Origin: CADEDH01 sp963732695
Lineage (GTDB): Bacteria > Actinomycetota > Acidimicrobiia > Acidimicrobiales > SZUA-35
Assembly: GCA_963732695.1 (NCBI GenBank)
Contig: CAVTAP010000008.1
Coordinates: forward strand, 510,677-574,676
Reading direction: 5' to 3'
Length of the DNA stretch: 64,000 nt
Numbering within the stretch: the stretch's first letter is position 1; every line of letters begins with the position of its first letter. The position numbers and the translations under genes are program-made. This document shows, piece after piece, positions 26,442 through 35,063 of the stretch. The notes under the pieces were generated by a model, which saw only the letters and a program-made list of their open reading frames with translations, searched no databases and was not told where the DNA came from.

Positions 26442-27074
26442 TCAGGCGGCGGGGCAGCGGCAGGAGGCGGTGAGGGCGTCGAGCACCGGGGCGGTGGCGC
26501 CCACGGCGCCGAAGATGCCGCCCGACATCTCGATCATCGACACCGTCCGGGGGGTCAGGTCGGGGTCGAGGGCCACGCAGGCGTCGACCACCACCAGGCA
26601 TTCGAGGCCGGCGTCGTTGGCCGAGCGCAGCGTGGAGTGGACCGTGGTCTCCAGCCCGAAGCCGGCCAGCAGGAGCTGGTCGACGCCGGCCCGGCGCAGG
26701 AGGGCGGCCAGCGGCCCGCCGTACAGCCCGTCCACGCCGGCGGCGGTCACGCTCACCGCGCCGGGGATGGCCCCCACCGGCGGCACCGGCGCGGCCGATC
26801 CCGGCACCGGCCCCCGGACCGGGAGCGGCGGGTGGGCCACGGTGAACGTGCGGTCGACGGCCGAGGCCAGGCGCACGATGTTGGCCACGGCGGCCGCCAC
26901 CGCCCCGTTGCCGGCGGGGGCCACGGCGGCCCGCCAGTGCTCGTCCCATCCCGTCACCACCAGCGCCAGGCGGGCCGGGGCCAGCTTGCCGTCGTAGGGC
27001 CACGGGTAGGGGGTGGAGCCGGCCACGTGCACCGGCTCGGTGGCACAGCACGGTCGGTTGGCGTCGGCGGTCAT
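26442..27074 (-). CDS. Catalytically degenerate isochorismatase-fold paralogue
   Basis: The 210-residue protein aligns with its downstream neighbour over the whole length (TPYPWPYDG at the start, STLRSANDAGLECLVVVDAC and MSGGIFGA at the end). All three catalytic positions are changed. The Asp of INIDWQ is Gly42, both lysines of DKPGK are Ala and Val, and the nucleophile Cys of DVCVHT is Thr. The fold core and flanking motifs are kept and the frame is intact. This suggests a retained non-enzymatic role, such as a regulatory or heteromeric partner, rather than recent decay. Confidence 0.8.
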   Translation of the reverse strand: MTADANRPCCATEPVHVAGSTPYPWPYDGKLAPARLALVVTGWDEHWRAAVAPAGNGAVAAAVANIVRLASAVDRTFTVAHPPLPVRGPVPGSAAPVPPVGAIPGAVSVTAAGVDGLYGGPLAALLRRAGVDQLLLAGFGLETTVHSTLRSANDAGLECLVVVDACVALDPDLTPRTVSMIEMSGGIFGAVGATAPVLDALTASCRCPAA

Positions 27075-27895
27075 GGTTCGGTTGCTCCGGCAGGGGGTCG
27101 GACGGGGACGGAGGCATCGACGGCGTCGGCGATCACCCGCACGAACCCCTCGGGGTCCTCGTGGTGGGGGGTGTGGACGGCATCGAGCCGGGCGACGGAC
27201 ACCCCGGCGGCGGCCGCCACCGCCGCCGCCTCGTGGCGCCAGGGCGGCGAGTGCCGGCCCACGGTCCAGGTCAGCGGGGCGGCCACCCGGGCCAGGTCTG
27301 CGGGGTCGACGGCGAAGGCGCCGAAGCCGGGGGCCTCGGTGCGCACCGCATCGCCGGCCGCCACCGCCCGGGCCCGCACCGGCGGGGGGAGCGTGTCCCA
27401 GGTGGCGTCGGTGACGAGGCGGCGCAGGAAGCCCTCCACCCCGGCCGGGCCGGGCTCGGCGGCCAGGCGGGCCATGGAGGCCGTGATGCGTTCGTGCTGG
27501 GCCGGGGCGCCCGGGCCGAGCAGGGGCTCGTGGGCCACCACGGCGGCCAGCGCCGGGTGGCCCCGCAGCGCGAGCCCGAGAGCCAGGGTGGCGCCCCCGC
27601 TCACGCCGGCCACCACCACCGAGCGGGGCGGGCGACCGTCGAGCAGCCCGGCCAGATCGTCGAGGTGGCGGCCGAGGTCGGCCGTCGGCGGCCGGCCGTC
27701 GTAGCCCCGGCGGCGCACCACCGCCGGGGCCACGTCGCTGGCCCCCTCGAGACCCCCGGCCACCGCGGCGAAGAGCTCACCGTCGAGCCCTACGCCGTGG
27801 ACCAGGAGCACAACCGTCGGCGGGCCGGCCGTCGAGTCGCCGCCGGGCGGCCCGCCGGCGGCGGGATCCACGGCGGGTGCGGGCGGCGGGACCAT
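27071..27895 (-). CDS. Alpha/beta hydrolase
   Basis: The 274-residue protein has VVLLVHGVGLDGELF (oxyanion loop), the nucleophile elbow VAGVSGGATLAL (serine near residue 96), and a C-terminal histidine in LDAVHTPHHEDPEGFVRVI. A Pro/Ala-rich leader of 25 residues precedes the fold. ATG 27895 overlaps the stop of the BMP lipoprotein gene (TGATG), and its own stop overlaps the next gene. It is therefore part of the importer/ureide operon and may release the imported substrate from an ester or amide conjugate. This role is inferred. Confidence 0.82.
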   Translation of the reverse strand: MVPPPAPAVDPAAGGPPGGDSTAGPPTVVLLVHGVGLDGELFAAVAGGLEGASDVAPAVVRRRGYDGRPPTADLGRHLDDLAGLLDGRPPRSVVVAGVSGGATLALGLALRGHPALAAVVAHEPLLGPGAPAQHERITASMARLAAEPGPAGVEGFLRRLVTDATWDTLPPPVRARAVAAGDAVRTEAPGFGAFAVDPADLARVAAPLTWTVGRHSPPWRHEAAAVAAAAGVSVARLDAVHTPHHEDPEGFVRVIADAVDASVPVRPPAGATEP

Positions 27896-29079
27896 CAGCC
27901 AATGGTCCCGGTCACTCCCTTGACGAAGAAGTCCATCGTCTCCACCTCGGCGTAGGTCGGCTGCTTGCCGGCGGCGTACATCTCCTTGCCGTCCTGGTCG
28001 GCCACCGGGCCCATGAACGGGCTGCCGCCGTCGACGAACGACGTCTTGGCCGCCTCGATCTTGGCCTTGGTGTCGTCGGTGACCGACGACCCGAACTCCG
28101 ACTGCACGAACGGGTTGTCGCCGGTCTGGAGGCCCACCCGGAAGTCGCCGTTGTAGTCGCTCTCGGCGAACTTCCCGTCCCGCACGGTGGTGACGATGTC
28201 GGTGTAGAGCGAGTCCCAGCTCCACTCCGAACCGGTCAACCAGCCCTTGGGAGCGAGCTCGGAGGCGTCGGCGTGGTAGCCCACGGTGAAGGCGCCGGCC
28301 GCTTCGGTGGCCTCGATGATCGTCTTGGTGCAGTCCTGGTGCTGGGTGATCACGTCGACGCCCTGGTCGAGGAGGCTCTTGGCCGCCTCGGCCTGGAGGC
28401 CGGGGTCGCACCAGCTGCCGGTGGAGATGGCGATGGTCTCGGCCGCCGGGTTGACCGACTGGGCCCCCAGGGTGAAGGCGTTGATGTTGGCCAGCGTCTG
28501 GGGGATGGGGAAGGCGTAGACGTAGCCCAGCTTCCCGGTCTTGGAGGCGGCCCCGGCGGCGATGCCGGCGGTGTACACCGGCTCGTACACGGTGCCGAAG
28601 TAGGTGCCGAGGTTGTCGAGCCCCGGCTCGCCCTCCAGGCCGCCCTGGTGGACGAAGACCACGTCGGGGTTCTTCTCGGCCAGGTTCCGGGCGAATTCCA
28701 GGTGGCCGAAGCTGGTGGCGAAGATGAGCTTGGCCCCCTTGTCGATCATGCTCTGCATGACGGCCTCGGCCTCGGCCGTCTCCGGCACGTTCTCGCTCTG
28801 GATGACCTCCACACCGTCGAGGGCGGCCACCGCCTGGCTCCCCTGGTAGGCGGCCTGGTTGTAGCCGAAGTCGTCCTTGGGGCCGACGTAGATGAAGCCC
28901 ACGGTGAACGTGTCGCCGGAGGCGGCGCCGCCCCCGCTCGACTCGGTGGCTCCACCGGAACCTTCCGAGCCACCGGTGGTGGCCGTGTCGTCGCTGCTGC
29001 TCCCGCAGGCGGCGGCCAGCAGGGCCACCAGCGCCAGCAGGGCGGTGAACAGTAGATGTCTCGGGCGTCGGGGCGACAT
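27895..29079 (-). CDS. BMP-family ABC transporter substrate-binding lipoprotein
   Basis: The 394-residue protein begins MSPRRPRHLLFTALLALVAL with lipobox LLAAAC, then a Ser/Thr/Gly linker and a Bmp/PnrA-type periplasmic-binding fold (TFTVGFIYVGPKDDFGYNQA... YFGTVYEPVYTAGIAAG). The family mostly binds nucleosides, but related transporters take other substrates. ATG 29079 is preceded by GAGGAGAGGAAC; an upstream GTG-type start would put nine residues before the signal peptide. Linkage to amidohydrolases suggests a ureido or nucleobase-like ligand. Confidence 0.9.
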   Translation of the reverse strand: MSPRRPRHLLFTALLALVALLAAACGSSSDDTATTGGSEGSGGATESSGGGAASGDTFTVGFIYVGPKDDFGYNQAAYQGSQAVAALDGVEVIQSENVPETAEAEAVMQSMIDKGAKLIFATSFGHLEFARNLAEKNPDVVFVHQGGLEGEPGLDNLGTYFGTVYEPVYTAGIAAGAASKTGKLGYVYAFPIPQTLANINAFTLGAQSVNPAAETIAISTGSWCDPGLQAEAAKSLLDQGVDVITQHQDCTKTIIEATEAAGAFTVGYHADASELAPKGWLTGSEWSWDSLYTDIVTTVRDGKFAESDYNGDFRVGLQTGDNPFVQSEFGSSVTDDTKAKIEAAKTSFVDGGSPFMGPVADQDGKEMYAAGKQPTYAEVETMDFFVKGVTGTIG

Positions 29080-29136
29080 ATCGAGTTCCTCTCCTCGGGT
29101 CGTCATGGGTTGATTGGGTGCGGATTCGGCGGGCCG

Positions 29137-30036
29137 TCAGGCCAGCACGCGCCCGAGCGACTCGGGAGCGGCGTGGCGGCGGCGGTGGCTGAGCGCCACC
29201 AGCACGAGGATCACCGTGAGGTAGGGCACGGCTTCCAGCAGGTACCGGCTCAGTTCCCAGCCCCGGGCCTGGAGCTGGAGCTGGAGGGAGATGGCCCCGG
29301 AGAAGAGGTAGGCGCCGGCCACCGCCTTGAGCGGGTCCCAGGCGGCGAAGATCACGAGGGCGACGGCCACGAAGCCCCGACCCACCGTCATCCGTTCCGA
29401 CCAGTTGAGGGTGAAGGCGGTGGACAGCTGGGCCCCGCCCAGGCCGGCCAGCGAGCCGCCGATCACCACGGCGGCGTAGCGGACCCGGGCCGGCGAGGTG
29501 CCGAACGCCTCCAGCACCTCGGGCCGCTCGCCGGCGGCCCGGATGTTGAGCCCCACCCGGGTGCGGAACAGCACCCACCAGATGGCGGGGGCGGCGGCGA
29601 ACGACAGGTAGGTCAGCGGATCGTGGTCGAACAGGATCGGGCCGAGGAAGGGCAGCTTCGACAGGCCGGGGATGGCCACCGGCCCCATGGCGTTGACCCC
29701 CTGCCCCACGTAGTCCTGGCCGAACAGGGCGGTGAGGCCGAGGGCGAGGAAGGTGACGACGAGCCCGGTGGCGATGGGGTTGGCCCGCCGGGTGATCACC
29801 ATGAAGGCGTGGAGGAGGCCGAGCACGGCCCCGGCCCCGATCCCGGCCAGCACGCCCAGCCACACGCTGCCGGTCTCGATGCCCACGGCGTAGGCCGACA
29901 GGGCCCCGGCCAGCATGCACCCCTCGGTGCCGAGGTTGACCACCCCGGCCCGCTCCGAGATCACCTCGCCCAGCGTGGGGTACAGGATCGAGGTCCCGCC
30001 CCGCACCGCGCCCGTGAGCACCGACTCCAGCAGCAT
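29137..30036 (-). CDS. ABC transporter permease (BMP/nucleoside type, second permease)
   Basis: The 299-residue protein has about eight helices. It carries the BPD_transp_2 pattern GEVISERAGVVNLGTEGCMLAGAL at residues 23-46, the conserved coupling and pore motif of YufQ/NupQ-like permeases, and VGLNIRAAGERPEVLEAFG in the cytoplasmic loop. It pairs with the next permease to form the membrane channel. ATG 30036 was chosen over a longer frame that overlaps the neighbouring gene. It follows the other permease gene by 37 bp. Confidence 0.88.
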   Translation of the reverse strand: MLLESVLTGAVRGGTSILYPTLGEVISERAGVVNLGTEGCMLAGALSAYAVGIETGSVWLGVLAGIGAGAVLGLLHAFMVITRRANPIATGLVVTFLALGLTALFGQDYVGQGVNAMGPVAIPGLSKLPFLGPILFDHDPLTYLSFAAAPAIWWVLFRTRVGLNIRAAGERPEVLEAFGTSPARVRYAAVVIGGSLAGLGGAQLSTAFTLNWSERMTVGRGFVAVALVIFAAWDPLKAVAGAYLFSGAISLQLQLQARGWELSRYLLEAVPYLTVILVLVALSHRRRHAAPESLGRVLA

Positions 30037-30073
30037 CAGGCCGCCCTCCCCTGCATCATGCCGCCCGGCCCGG

Positions 30074-31106
30074 TCATGCCGCCCTCTTCGTGGCCGTCTG
30101 GGCGAAGCCCAGCACGCCCAGCAGCACCAGGGCCGACAGCACCTCCACGGCACCGCCCGACAACCCGGTGGCGATCTTGAGGCCGAAGCCCCCCACGATG
30201 ATCCCGCCCAGCAGGGTGGCCGCCCACAGGGTGTGCAGCGGGTGATGGCGGGCCAGCCACGAGCTCAGGAAGGCGGTGTAGCCGTAGCTGACGAGGATGT
30301 CGGGGCGCAGGCGTCCCTCCACGCCTGCGACCTCCGTCATGCCGCCCAACCCGGCCAGGGCGCCGCCCACCATCATGGCTCCCAGGCTGAGACCACCGAC
30401 CCGGAACCCGGCCCGGCGGGCCGCCTCGGCGTTGCCGCCCAGCACGCCGAGGCGGAACCCCCAGCGGGTCCGGCTGAGCAGGAGCCACACCGCCACCGCC
30501 GCCACCAGGGCGATCAGCAGTCCGGCGTGGACCCGGTTGCCCCACAGGATGGGTAGCCGGGAATGCTCGTCGAGCTCTTTGGTGTAGGCCTGGCCCAGGC
30601 TCTGGGGGTCCTTCCACGGCTCGAACACGAGCCAGGTCAGGATGAGGCCGGCGATGTAGTTGAGGAGCAGGGTGGTGATGGCCTCGTTGGTGCCGAAGAC
30701 CTGGCGCAGCACGGCGGCCAGGCCGGCCCAGGCGGCGCCGGTGAGGGCGGCGCCCAGGCCCATGACCACCAGCGTGGGCACCGTGGGCACGGCACCGTCG
30801 AGCATGCGGCTGGCGCCGACGGCGCCGATGGCACCGAGCAGGAGCTGGCCCTCGCCCCCGATGTTGAACAGCCCGGCCCGGGCCGGCACGGCGACGGCGA
30901 GGGCCGCCAGCACCAGCGGGGTGGCCCGCACCAGGGTCTCGCCGATGGCGTCGGTGTCGCCCACCGCCGAATCGAACACGGCCTTCAGGGCCTCCACCGG
31001 CGACACCCCGCGCAAGGCCACGAACAGGGCGAACAGCACGAACGAGCCCGGCCAGGGCCACCACCCAGCGCCCGACGCCGACGGCCAGCGGTCGCATCGG
31101 CGTCAT
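30074..31106 (-). CDS. ABC transporter permease (BMP/nucleoside type, first permease), apparently frameshifted near its start
   Basis: From about 31039 down to the stop, the frame encodes 320 residues of a YufP/NupP-like permease (ARAGLFNIGGEGQLLLGAIGA is the conserved motif). The expected first helix and start are in another frame: ATG 31106, which overlaps the ATPase stop as ATGA, encodes MTPMRPLAVGVGRWVVALAG. That fuses naturally to LFALFVALRGVSP after a one-base change around 31040-31045. In the downstream frame the first usable start is GTG 31039, without a ribosome binding site. The gene is either damaged or affected by a sequence error. Confidence 0.8.
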
Positions 31107-32617
31107 GCCCCCGCCCCGCCTTCCAGCATGAGGCGACCGACCGCTTGGCGGTCGGTGTCGGCCGAGCGGACGATCCCGGCGATCTCGCCGTCGTGGAGCA
31201 CCACGATCCGGTCGGCCACGGCCAGCAGCTCGTCGATGTCCTCCGACAGCATGAGGATCCCGGCCCCGGCCGCCCGCCGGTCGAACAGGAGCTCCTGGGT
31301 GGTCCGGACCGAGGCGATGTCGAGGCCCCGGCTGGGGTAGGCGGCCACCAGCAGGTCGGCCGAGGTGCCGAACAGGCGGGTGAGCATGACGCGCTGGATG
31401 TTGCCGCCCGACAGGGTGGCCACCTCGGCGTCGAGGGGGGCCAGGTTGAGGCGGCCGGCCTCCTCCATCCCCTCCACCCGGGCCCGGCTGGCCCGCCAGT
31501 CGATACCCAGGCCCCTGGCCGGCAGGGGCCGGCCGTCGAGCACGAGGTGCTGGAGCACGGTCATCCCCGGCACCACGGCGGCCCGGATCGGGTCCTCGGG
31601 CACGTCGATGGCCCCGGCGGCCAGGGCCTGGGCGGGGCGGGCCCGGTCGATGGGGACGCCGCCGATGTGGACGGCCCCGCTCTGCAGTGGGCGCTGGCCC
31701 AGCACGGCCTCCAGCAGCTCCCGCTGGCCGTTGCCGGCCACGCCGGCCACGCCCACGATCTCGCCCGGCTCGACGGTGAAGGTCACGTCCCGCACGGCGG
31801 GACGACCGTCGTCGCCCGTCACCTTGATCCCGTCGACCACCAGCACCGAGGGACCGTCCTGGGGTGGGGGCCGCTCGGAGCGCAGCGGGGGCACCGTGCG
31901 GCCGACCATGTGGGTGATCAGCTCGTCGTCGGTCAGATCGGCCGGGTCGACGCCACCCACGATGAGGCGGCCACCGCGCAGGATCGTGGCCCGGTCGGCG
32001 ATGGCCCGGGTCTCGGCCAGCTTGTGGGTGATCAGCAGCACCCCGATCCCCTCGTCCCGCAACCGGCTGATGACGGCCAGCAGAGCCTCCACCTCCTGGG
32101 GGGCCAGGGCGCTGGTGGGCTCGTCGAGGATCACCACCCGGGCCTCGCCCAGCAGCACCCGCACCAGCTCCACCAGCTGACGTTGGGCCAGCGAGAGCTG
32201 GCGGACCAGGGCGTCGGGGTCGACGCTGAGCCCGAACCGCTCGGCCGCCTCCAGCACCCGGCGCCGGGCGGCGGCGGGGCGGAACCGACCCGAGCCGGTG
32301 GCCAGCTCGATGTTCTCCAGCACCGTGAAGGCGGGGACGAGGCGCAGGTCCTGGAACACCATCCCGATCCCCAGACGGCGGGACGTCACCGGCGAATCGA
32401 TGACCACCGGGCTCCCGTCGATCAGGATCTCGCCCTCCTGGGGGTGGTTGACCCCGTAGAGGACCTTCATCAGGGTCGACTTCCCGGCGCCGTTCTCGCC
32501 CAGCACGGCGTGGACCTCTCCGGCCAGGGCGTCGAGGCTCACGTCCTGGTTCGCCACCACCGGGCCGAAGCGCATGGTGATCCCCCGGGCCGACAGCACC
32601 GGCGTCGCCCCGTCCAC
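31103..32617 (-). CDS. ABC transporter ATP-binding protein (BMP/nucleoside and sugar type, two ATPase domains)
   Basis: The 504-residue protein has two ABC domains. The first has Walker A GENGAGKST, signature LSLAQRQLVEL, and Walker B VVILDEPTSAL. The second has degenerate Walker A GVAGNGQRE and LSGGNIQRVML, as in NupO/YufO and sugar ATPases. GTG 32617, with AAGGGG seven bases upstream, gives the normal length and start (VDGATPVLSARGITMRFGP). The same frame stays open to GTG 32707, but that extension is encoded by a dispersed repeat and has no family similarity. It is the first gene of the importer operon. Confidence 0.9.
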   Translation of the reverse strand: MDGATPVLSARGITMRFGPVVANQDVSLDALAGEVHAVLGENGAGKSTLMKVLYGVNHPQEGEILIDGSPVVIDSPVTSRRLGIGMVFQDLRLVPAFTVLENIELATGSGRFRPAAARRRVLEAAERFGLSVDPDALVRQLSLAQRQLVELVRVLLGEARVVILDEPTSALAPQEVEALLAVISRLRDEGIGVLLITHKLAETRAIADRATILRGGRLIVGGVDPADLTDDELITHMVGRTVPPLRSERPPPQDGPSVLVVDGIKVTGDDGRPAVRDVTFTVEPGEIVGVAGVAGNGQRELLEAVLGQRPLQSGAVHIGGVPIDRARPAQALAAGAIDVPEDPIRAAVVPGMTVLQHLVLDGRPLPARGLGIDWRASRARVEGMEEAGRLNLAPLDAEVATLSGGNIQRVMLTRLFGTSADLLVAAYPSRGLDIASVRTTQELLFDRRAAGAGILMLSEDIDELLAVADRIVVLHDGEIAGIVRSADTDRQAVGRLMLEGGAGA

Positions 32618-32627
32618 AGCGTGTCCC

Positions 32628-32662
32628 CTTACGGGGCCCTCGGGTTTCGCCTGCGGCGAAAC
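32628..32662. repeat. Dispersed hairpin repeat, single copy
   Basis: CTTACGGGGCCCTCGGG followed by TTTCGCCTGCGGCGAAA matches, with a few changes, the units at 19736-19810 and 45687-45751. It contains the hairpins GGGGCCC and TTTCGCC/GGCGAAA. It lies directly upstream of the preferred start of the ABC ATPase. Confidence 0.65.
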
Positions 32663-32851
32663 ATCGACGGCCGAGCCGGTCTGCCCCTCTGATAGTCCCG
32701 CATCCACTGCCTCGGCACGCTACGCACCCTCTGGTCCCGGCGTATTTCGGCCAGATGAACCGAAGTGCTCGGTGTCCTTTCGACTATCTGTCGAAATTGG
32801 CCCCGGGGGGACGGACCGGTGACCCTCGCCGGCGGCGCCGAAGGATTGGCA

Positions 32852-33739
32852 TCAGGTGGGGGGAACGTCGCCCAGCCGCACCCGCACGTTCGTGTAGGCC
32901 AGGGCGAAACCGGCCCGTCTCGCGTTGCGCCCCGACGAGCTGCCCGGGTCGGCGGTGACCACGGCCAGATCACAGCCGGCCCCGGCGGCCAGGCCCAGCC
33001 GGTGCCGGAGGAGAGCCAGCTGCACGCCCCGGCGGCGGTGGGGCCCGAGGGTGGTGGTGCCGCCCAGCGACGCCACCCGGCCCCCCTCGGGGACATCGTG
33101 CACGAGCACGCTGGACGCGCCCACCGGCTCGCCGCGGAGCGAGGCCAGCAGGAGGGTGGCCTCGGGCACGGTGCCCATCATGTCGTTCCAGCGGGCCACG
33201 CCGTCTCGGCGCTCCCCGGGTGGGTAGCCGAACCCGTCGAGCAGCACCTGGGACCAGACGGCCAGGCGCTCCCCCACCACCGCCTCGATCGTGAGGCCGG
33301 CCGGCCCGTCAGGCGGCCCATCGGCCCGCTCGGCTACCGGCGGGTCGTCGGCGATCGACCGGGCCGGAAGCCGGGTGGCGTACACGTTGCGGAACCCGTG
33401 GAGCCGGTGGGGGCGCCGGTCCAACGCTCCGGCCAACGCCTCGGCGGCCAGCGGGCAGAGCTCGATCTCGGCCCGGCCGTCGCCCCGGTGGGGGGCGGCC
33501 AGGAACCGGTGCAGGCGGCCCAGCTCGGTGTCGGTCACGGGGCCGTCGAGGCCAACGGCCTGGGCCCGGGAGCCGAACTGGCCGGTCCACACCGCCACCC
33601 CGCCGGCCACGGCCAGGTGCCCGGCCCCGCCGCCCGGATCGAGCCTGGCCCGGGCTCGGGCGAAGGCGACGAGATCGGCGGCCAGGGCGCCCTCGATCCG
33701 CCGGGCCAGGGGCAGGTCGACCAGCAGCGGCTCGGGCAT
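32852..33739 (-). CDS. GNAT-family N-acetyltransferase
   Basis: The 295-residue protein has a C-terminal GNAT fold: ASLGGTTTLGPHRRRGVQLALLRHRL is the acetyl-CoA pyrophosphate-binding motif (Q/RxxGxG/A form, HRRRGVQ). It is followed by AVVTADPGSSSGRNARRAGFALAYTNVRV. The N-terminal half is divergent and may be a degenerate second GNAT domain, as in mycothiol synthase-like proteins. The substrate is unknown. It ends a minus-strand run with the neighbouring unknown gene; ATG 33739 lies 8 bp from that gene's stop. Confidence 0.82.
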   Translation of the reverse strand: MPEPLLVDLPLARRIEGALAADLVAFARARARLDPGGGAGHLAVAGGVAVWTGQFGSRAQAVGLDGPVTDTELGRLHRFLAAPHRGDGRAEIELCPLAAEALAGALDRRPHRLHGFRNVYATRLPARSIADDPPVAERADGPPDGPAGLTIEAVVGERLAVWSQVLLDGFGYPPGERRDGVARWNDMMGTVPEATLLLASLRGEPVGASSVLVHDVPEGGRVASLGGTTTLGPHRRRGVQLALLRHRLGLAAGAGCDLAVVTADPGSSSGRNARRAGFALAYTNVRVRLGDVPPT

Positions 33740-33747
33740 GGGACCGG

Positions 33748-34658
33748 CTAGGCCAGGGTGGCCCAGGGCGGGGCGAGGCCCACCACGGTGGCCCGGGGGA
33801 GGCGCGGCAGCAGGCGGGTGTTGAGCGCCAGATCGCGTTCGGGCAGCACCAGCACGATCGCCGCCTCGGGGTTCCACCGGGCCCGGTAATCGGCCGCCTC
33901 GGGAATCAGGTCGAGGTCGATGCCCACCATGGCCACCACCACCACCGGCTGGCCTGACCGCAGGGTGCCAGCGGCGGCCGACGGCTCGGCCCGCACCAGG
34001 CCCCGCCTCGGGCGCAGCGGCACCAGGGGGGTCAGCTGAGCTGCGTCGACCACCTCGGGCCGATCCAGCACGAGGGCCCGCAGCCACCGCTCCCGGGCCA
34101 GGCGGCTGAGCGGATGGTGGCTGTCTCCGTGGTCCCGGCGGTGCTGCACCACGGCCGCCACCACCCGGCGCAGGCCGGTGTTGACGTCGTCACCGGTGTG
34201 CACCAGCGCGCTCAGCTCCCGGTCGGCCTGGCCCACCCCCACCTCGATGGTGGGTGCGGCGTCGCCGTCGAGGCTGGGCAGGACCACCACCCGGGCCACC
34301 TCCAACCCGGCCACCTCGGCCACGAGCTGGCCGTTGTCGTCGATCGGGCGGGCGCCGGCCTCGGTGATCAGCCCGGCCAGGGCCCAGTAGCCGCCCGGCA
34401 GGACCGGGGGCTCGGTCACCGGCGCCGGTTGGGCCGGCACGGCGGTGGCGCCCTCCGTGGCCCACACCCTCACGGCGGCACCGTCACCCTCCGGCGGGGC
34501 CAGGAGCGACGCCCGGCGGGCCAGAGTCGGGCTCTGCGCGACCGGGGCGAGGGAGGGCCGGCGGCCAGGATCTCCACCCGGGAAGCGCCGTTCGACTGGG
34601 CCCAGTGCAGGGCCCGGCCGACGGCCCGAGGGTCATCGTCGGCCAGGTAGTAGGCCAC
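33748..34658 (-). CDS. Conserved-looking protein of unknown function, frameshifted
   Basis: Two adjoining frames read as one protein. GTG 34658 starts MAYYLADDDPRAVGRALHWAQSNGASRVEILAAG; near 34550-34566 the coding frame changes and continues SLAPVAQSPTLARRASLLAP into the long frame ending at 33748. The long part has alternating strands and helices (ARVVVLPSLDG, VVVVAMVGIDLDLIPEAADY) but no family I recognise. Coding-like sequence in the first frame also extends upstream to the rpmE stop (LTEAKLRALARAATGAQLTEVDP) without an obvious start codon. The gene is probably a damaged relative of an intact actinobacterial protein. Confidence 0.5.
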
Positions 34659-34779
34659 ATCGCCAGCGAGGCCGGCCCCGACTGCGGGGTCGACCTCGGT
34701 GAGCTGCGCTCCGGTGGCGGCCCGGGCCAGAGCCCGTAGCTTCGCCTCGGTCAGCGCCGGATTGACGGCCAGGGTGTGC

Positions 34780-35034
34780 TTACCGGCTGCGGCGGGCGCC
34801 GTAGCGGCGCTCGAAGCGCTCCACCCGACCGGCAGTGTCGACGATGCGCATCTGACCGGTGAAGAACGGGTGGCTGGCGGCCGAGATCTCGACCTTGGCC
34901 ATGGGATAGGTGTTGCCGTCCTCCCACTCGATCGTCTCGTTGGTCCTGACCGTGGACTTGGTCAGGAACGAGAAGTTGGCGGCGGCGTCGACGAACACGA
35001 CGGGCCGGTAGTCGGGGTGGATGTCGGTCTTCAT
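34780..35034 (-). CDS. rpmE: 50S ribosomal protein L31, cysteine-free form
   Basis: The 84-residue protein starts MKTDIHPDYRPVVFVDAAAN and contains ISAASHPFFTGQMRIVDTAGRVERFERRYG, both typical of bL31. The four zinc-binding cysteines of the zinc form are absent. It therefore belongs to the zinc-independent kind, used by many bacteria when zinc is scarce. No second L31 gene is seen here. It lies 29 bp after rho on the same strand, the usual rho-rpmE pair. Confidence 0.93.
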   Translation of the reverse strand: MKTDIHPDYRPVVFVDAAANFSFLTKSTVRTNETIEWEDGNTYPMAKVEISAASHPFFTGQMRIVDTAGRVERFERRYGARRSR

Positions 35035-35063
35035 AACTGCTCCAGTGTGCCGGAACCGCGGCG

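Noticed and set aside
32618..32707. 30-residue N-terminal extension of the importer ATPase from GTG 32707
   Set aside because: It is encoded by the dispersed repeat and has no family match; GTG 32617 gives the normal length and has a better ribosome binding site.
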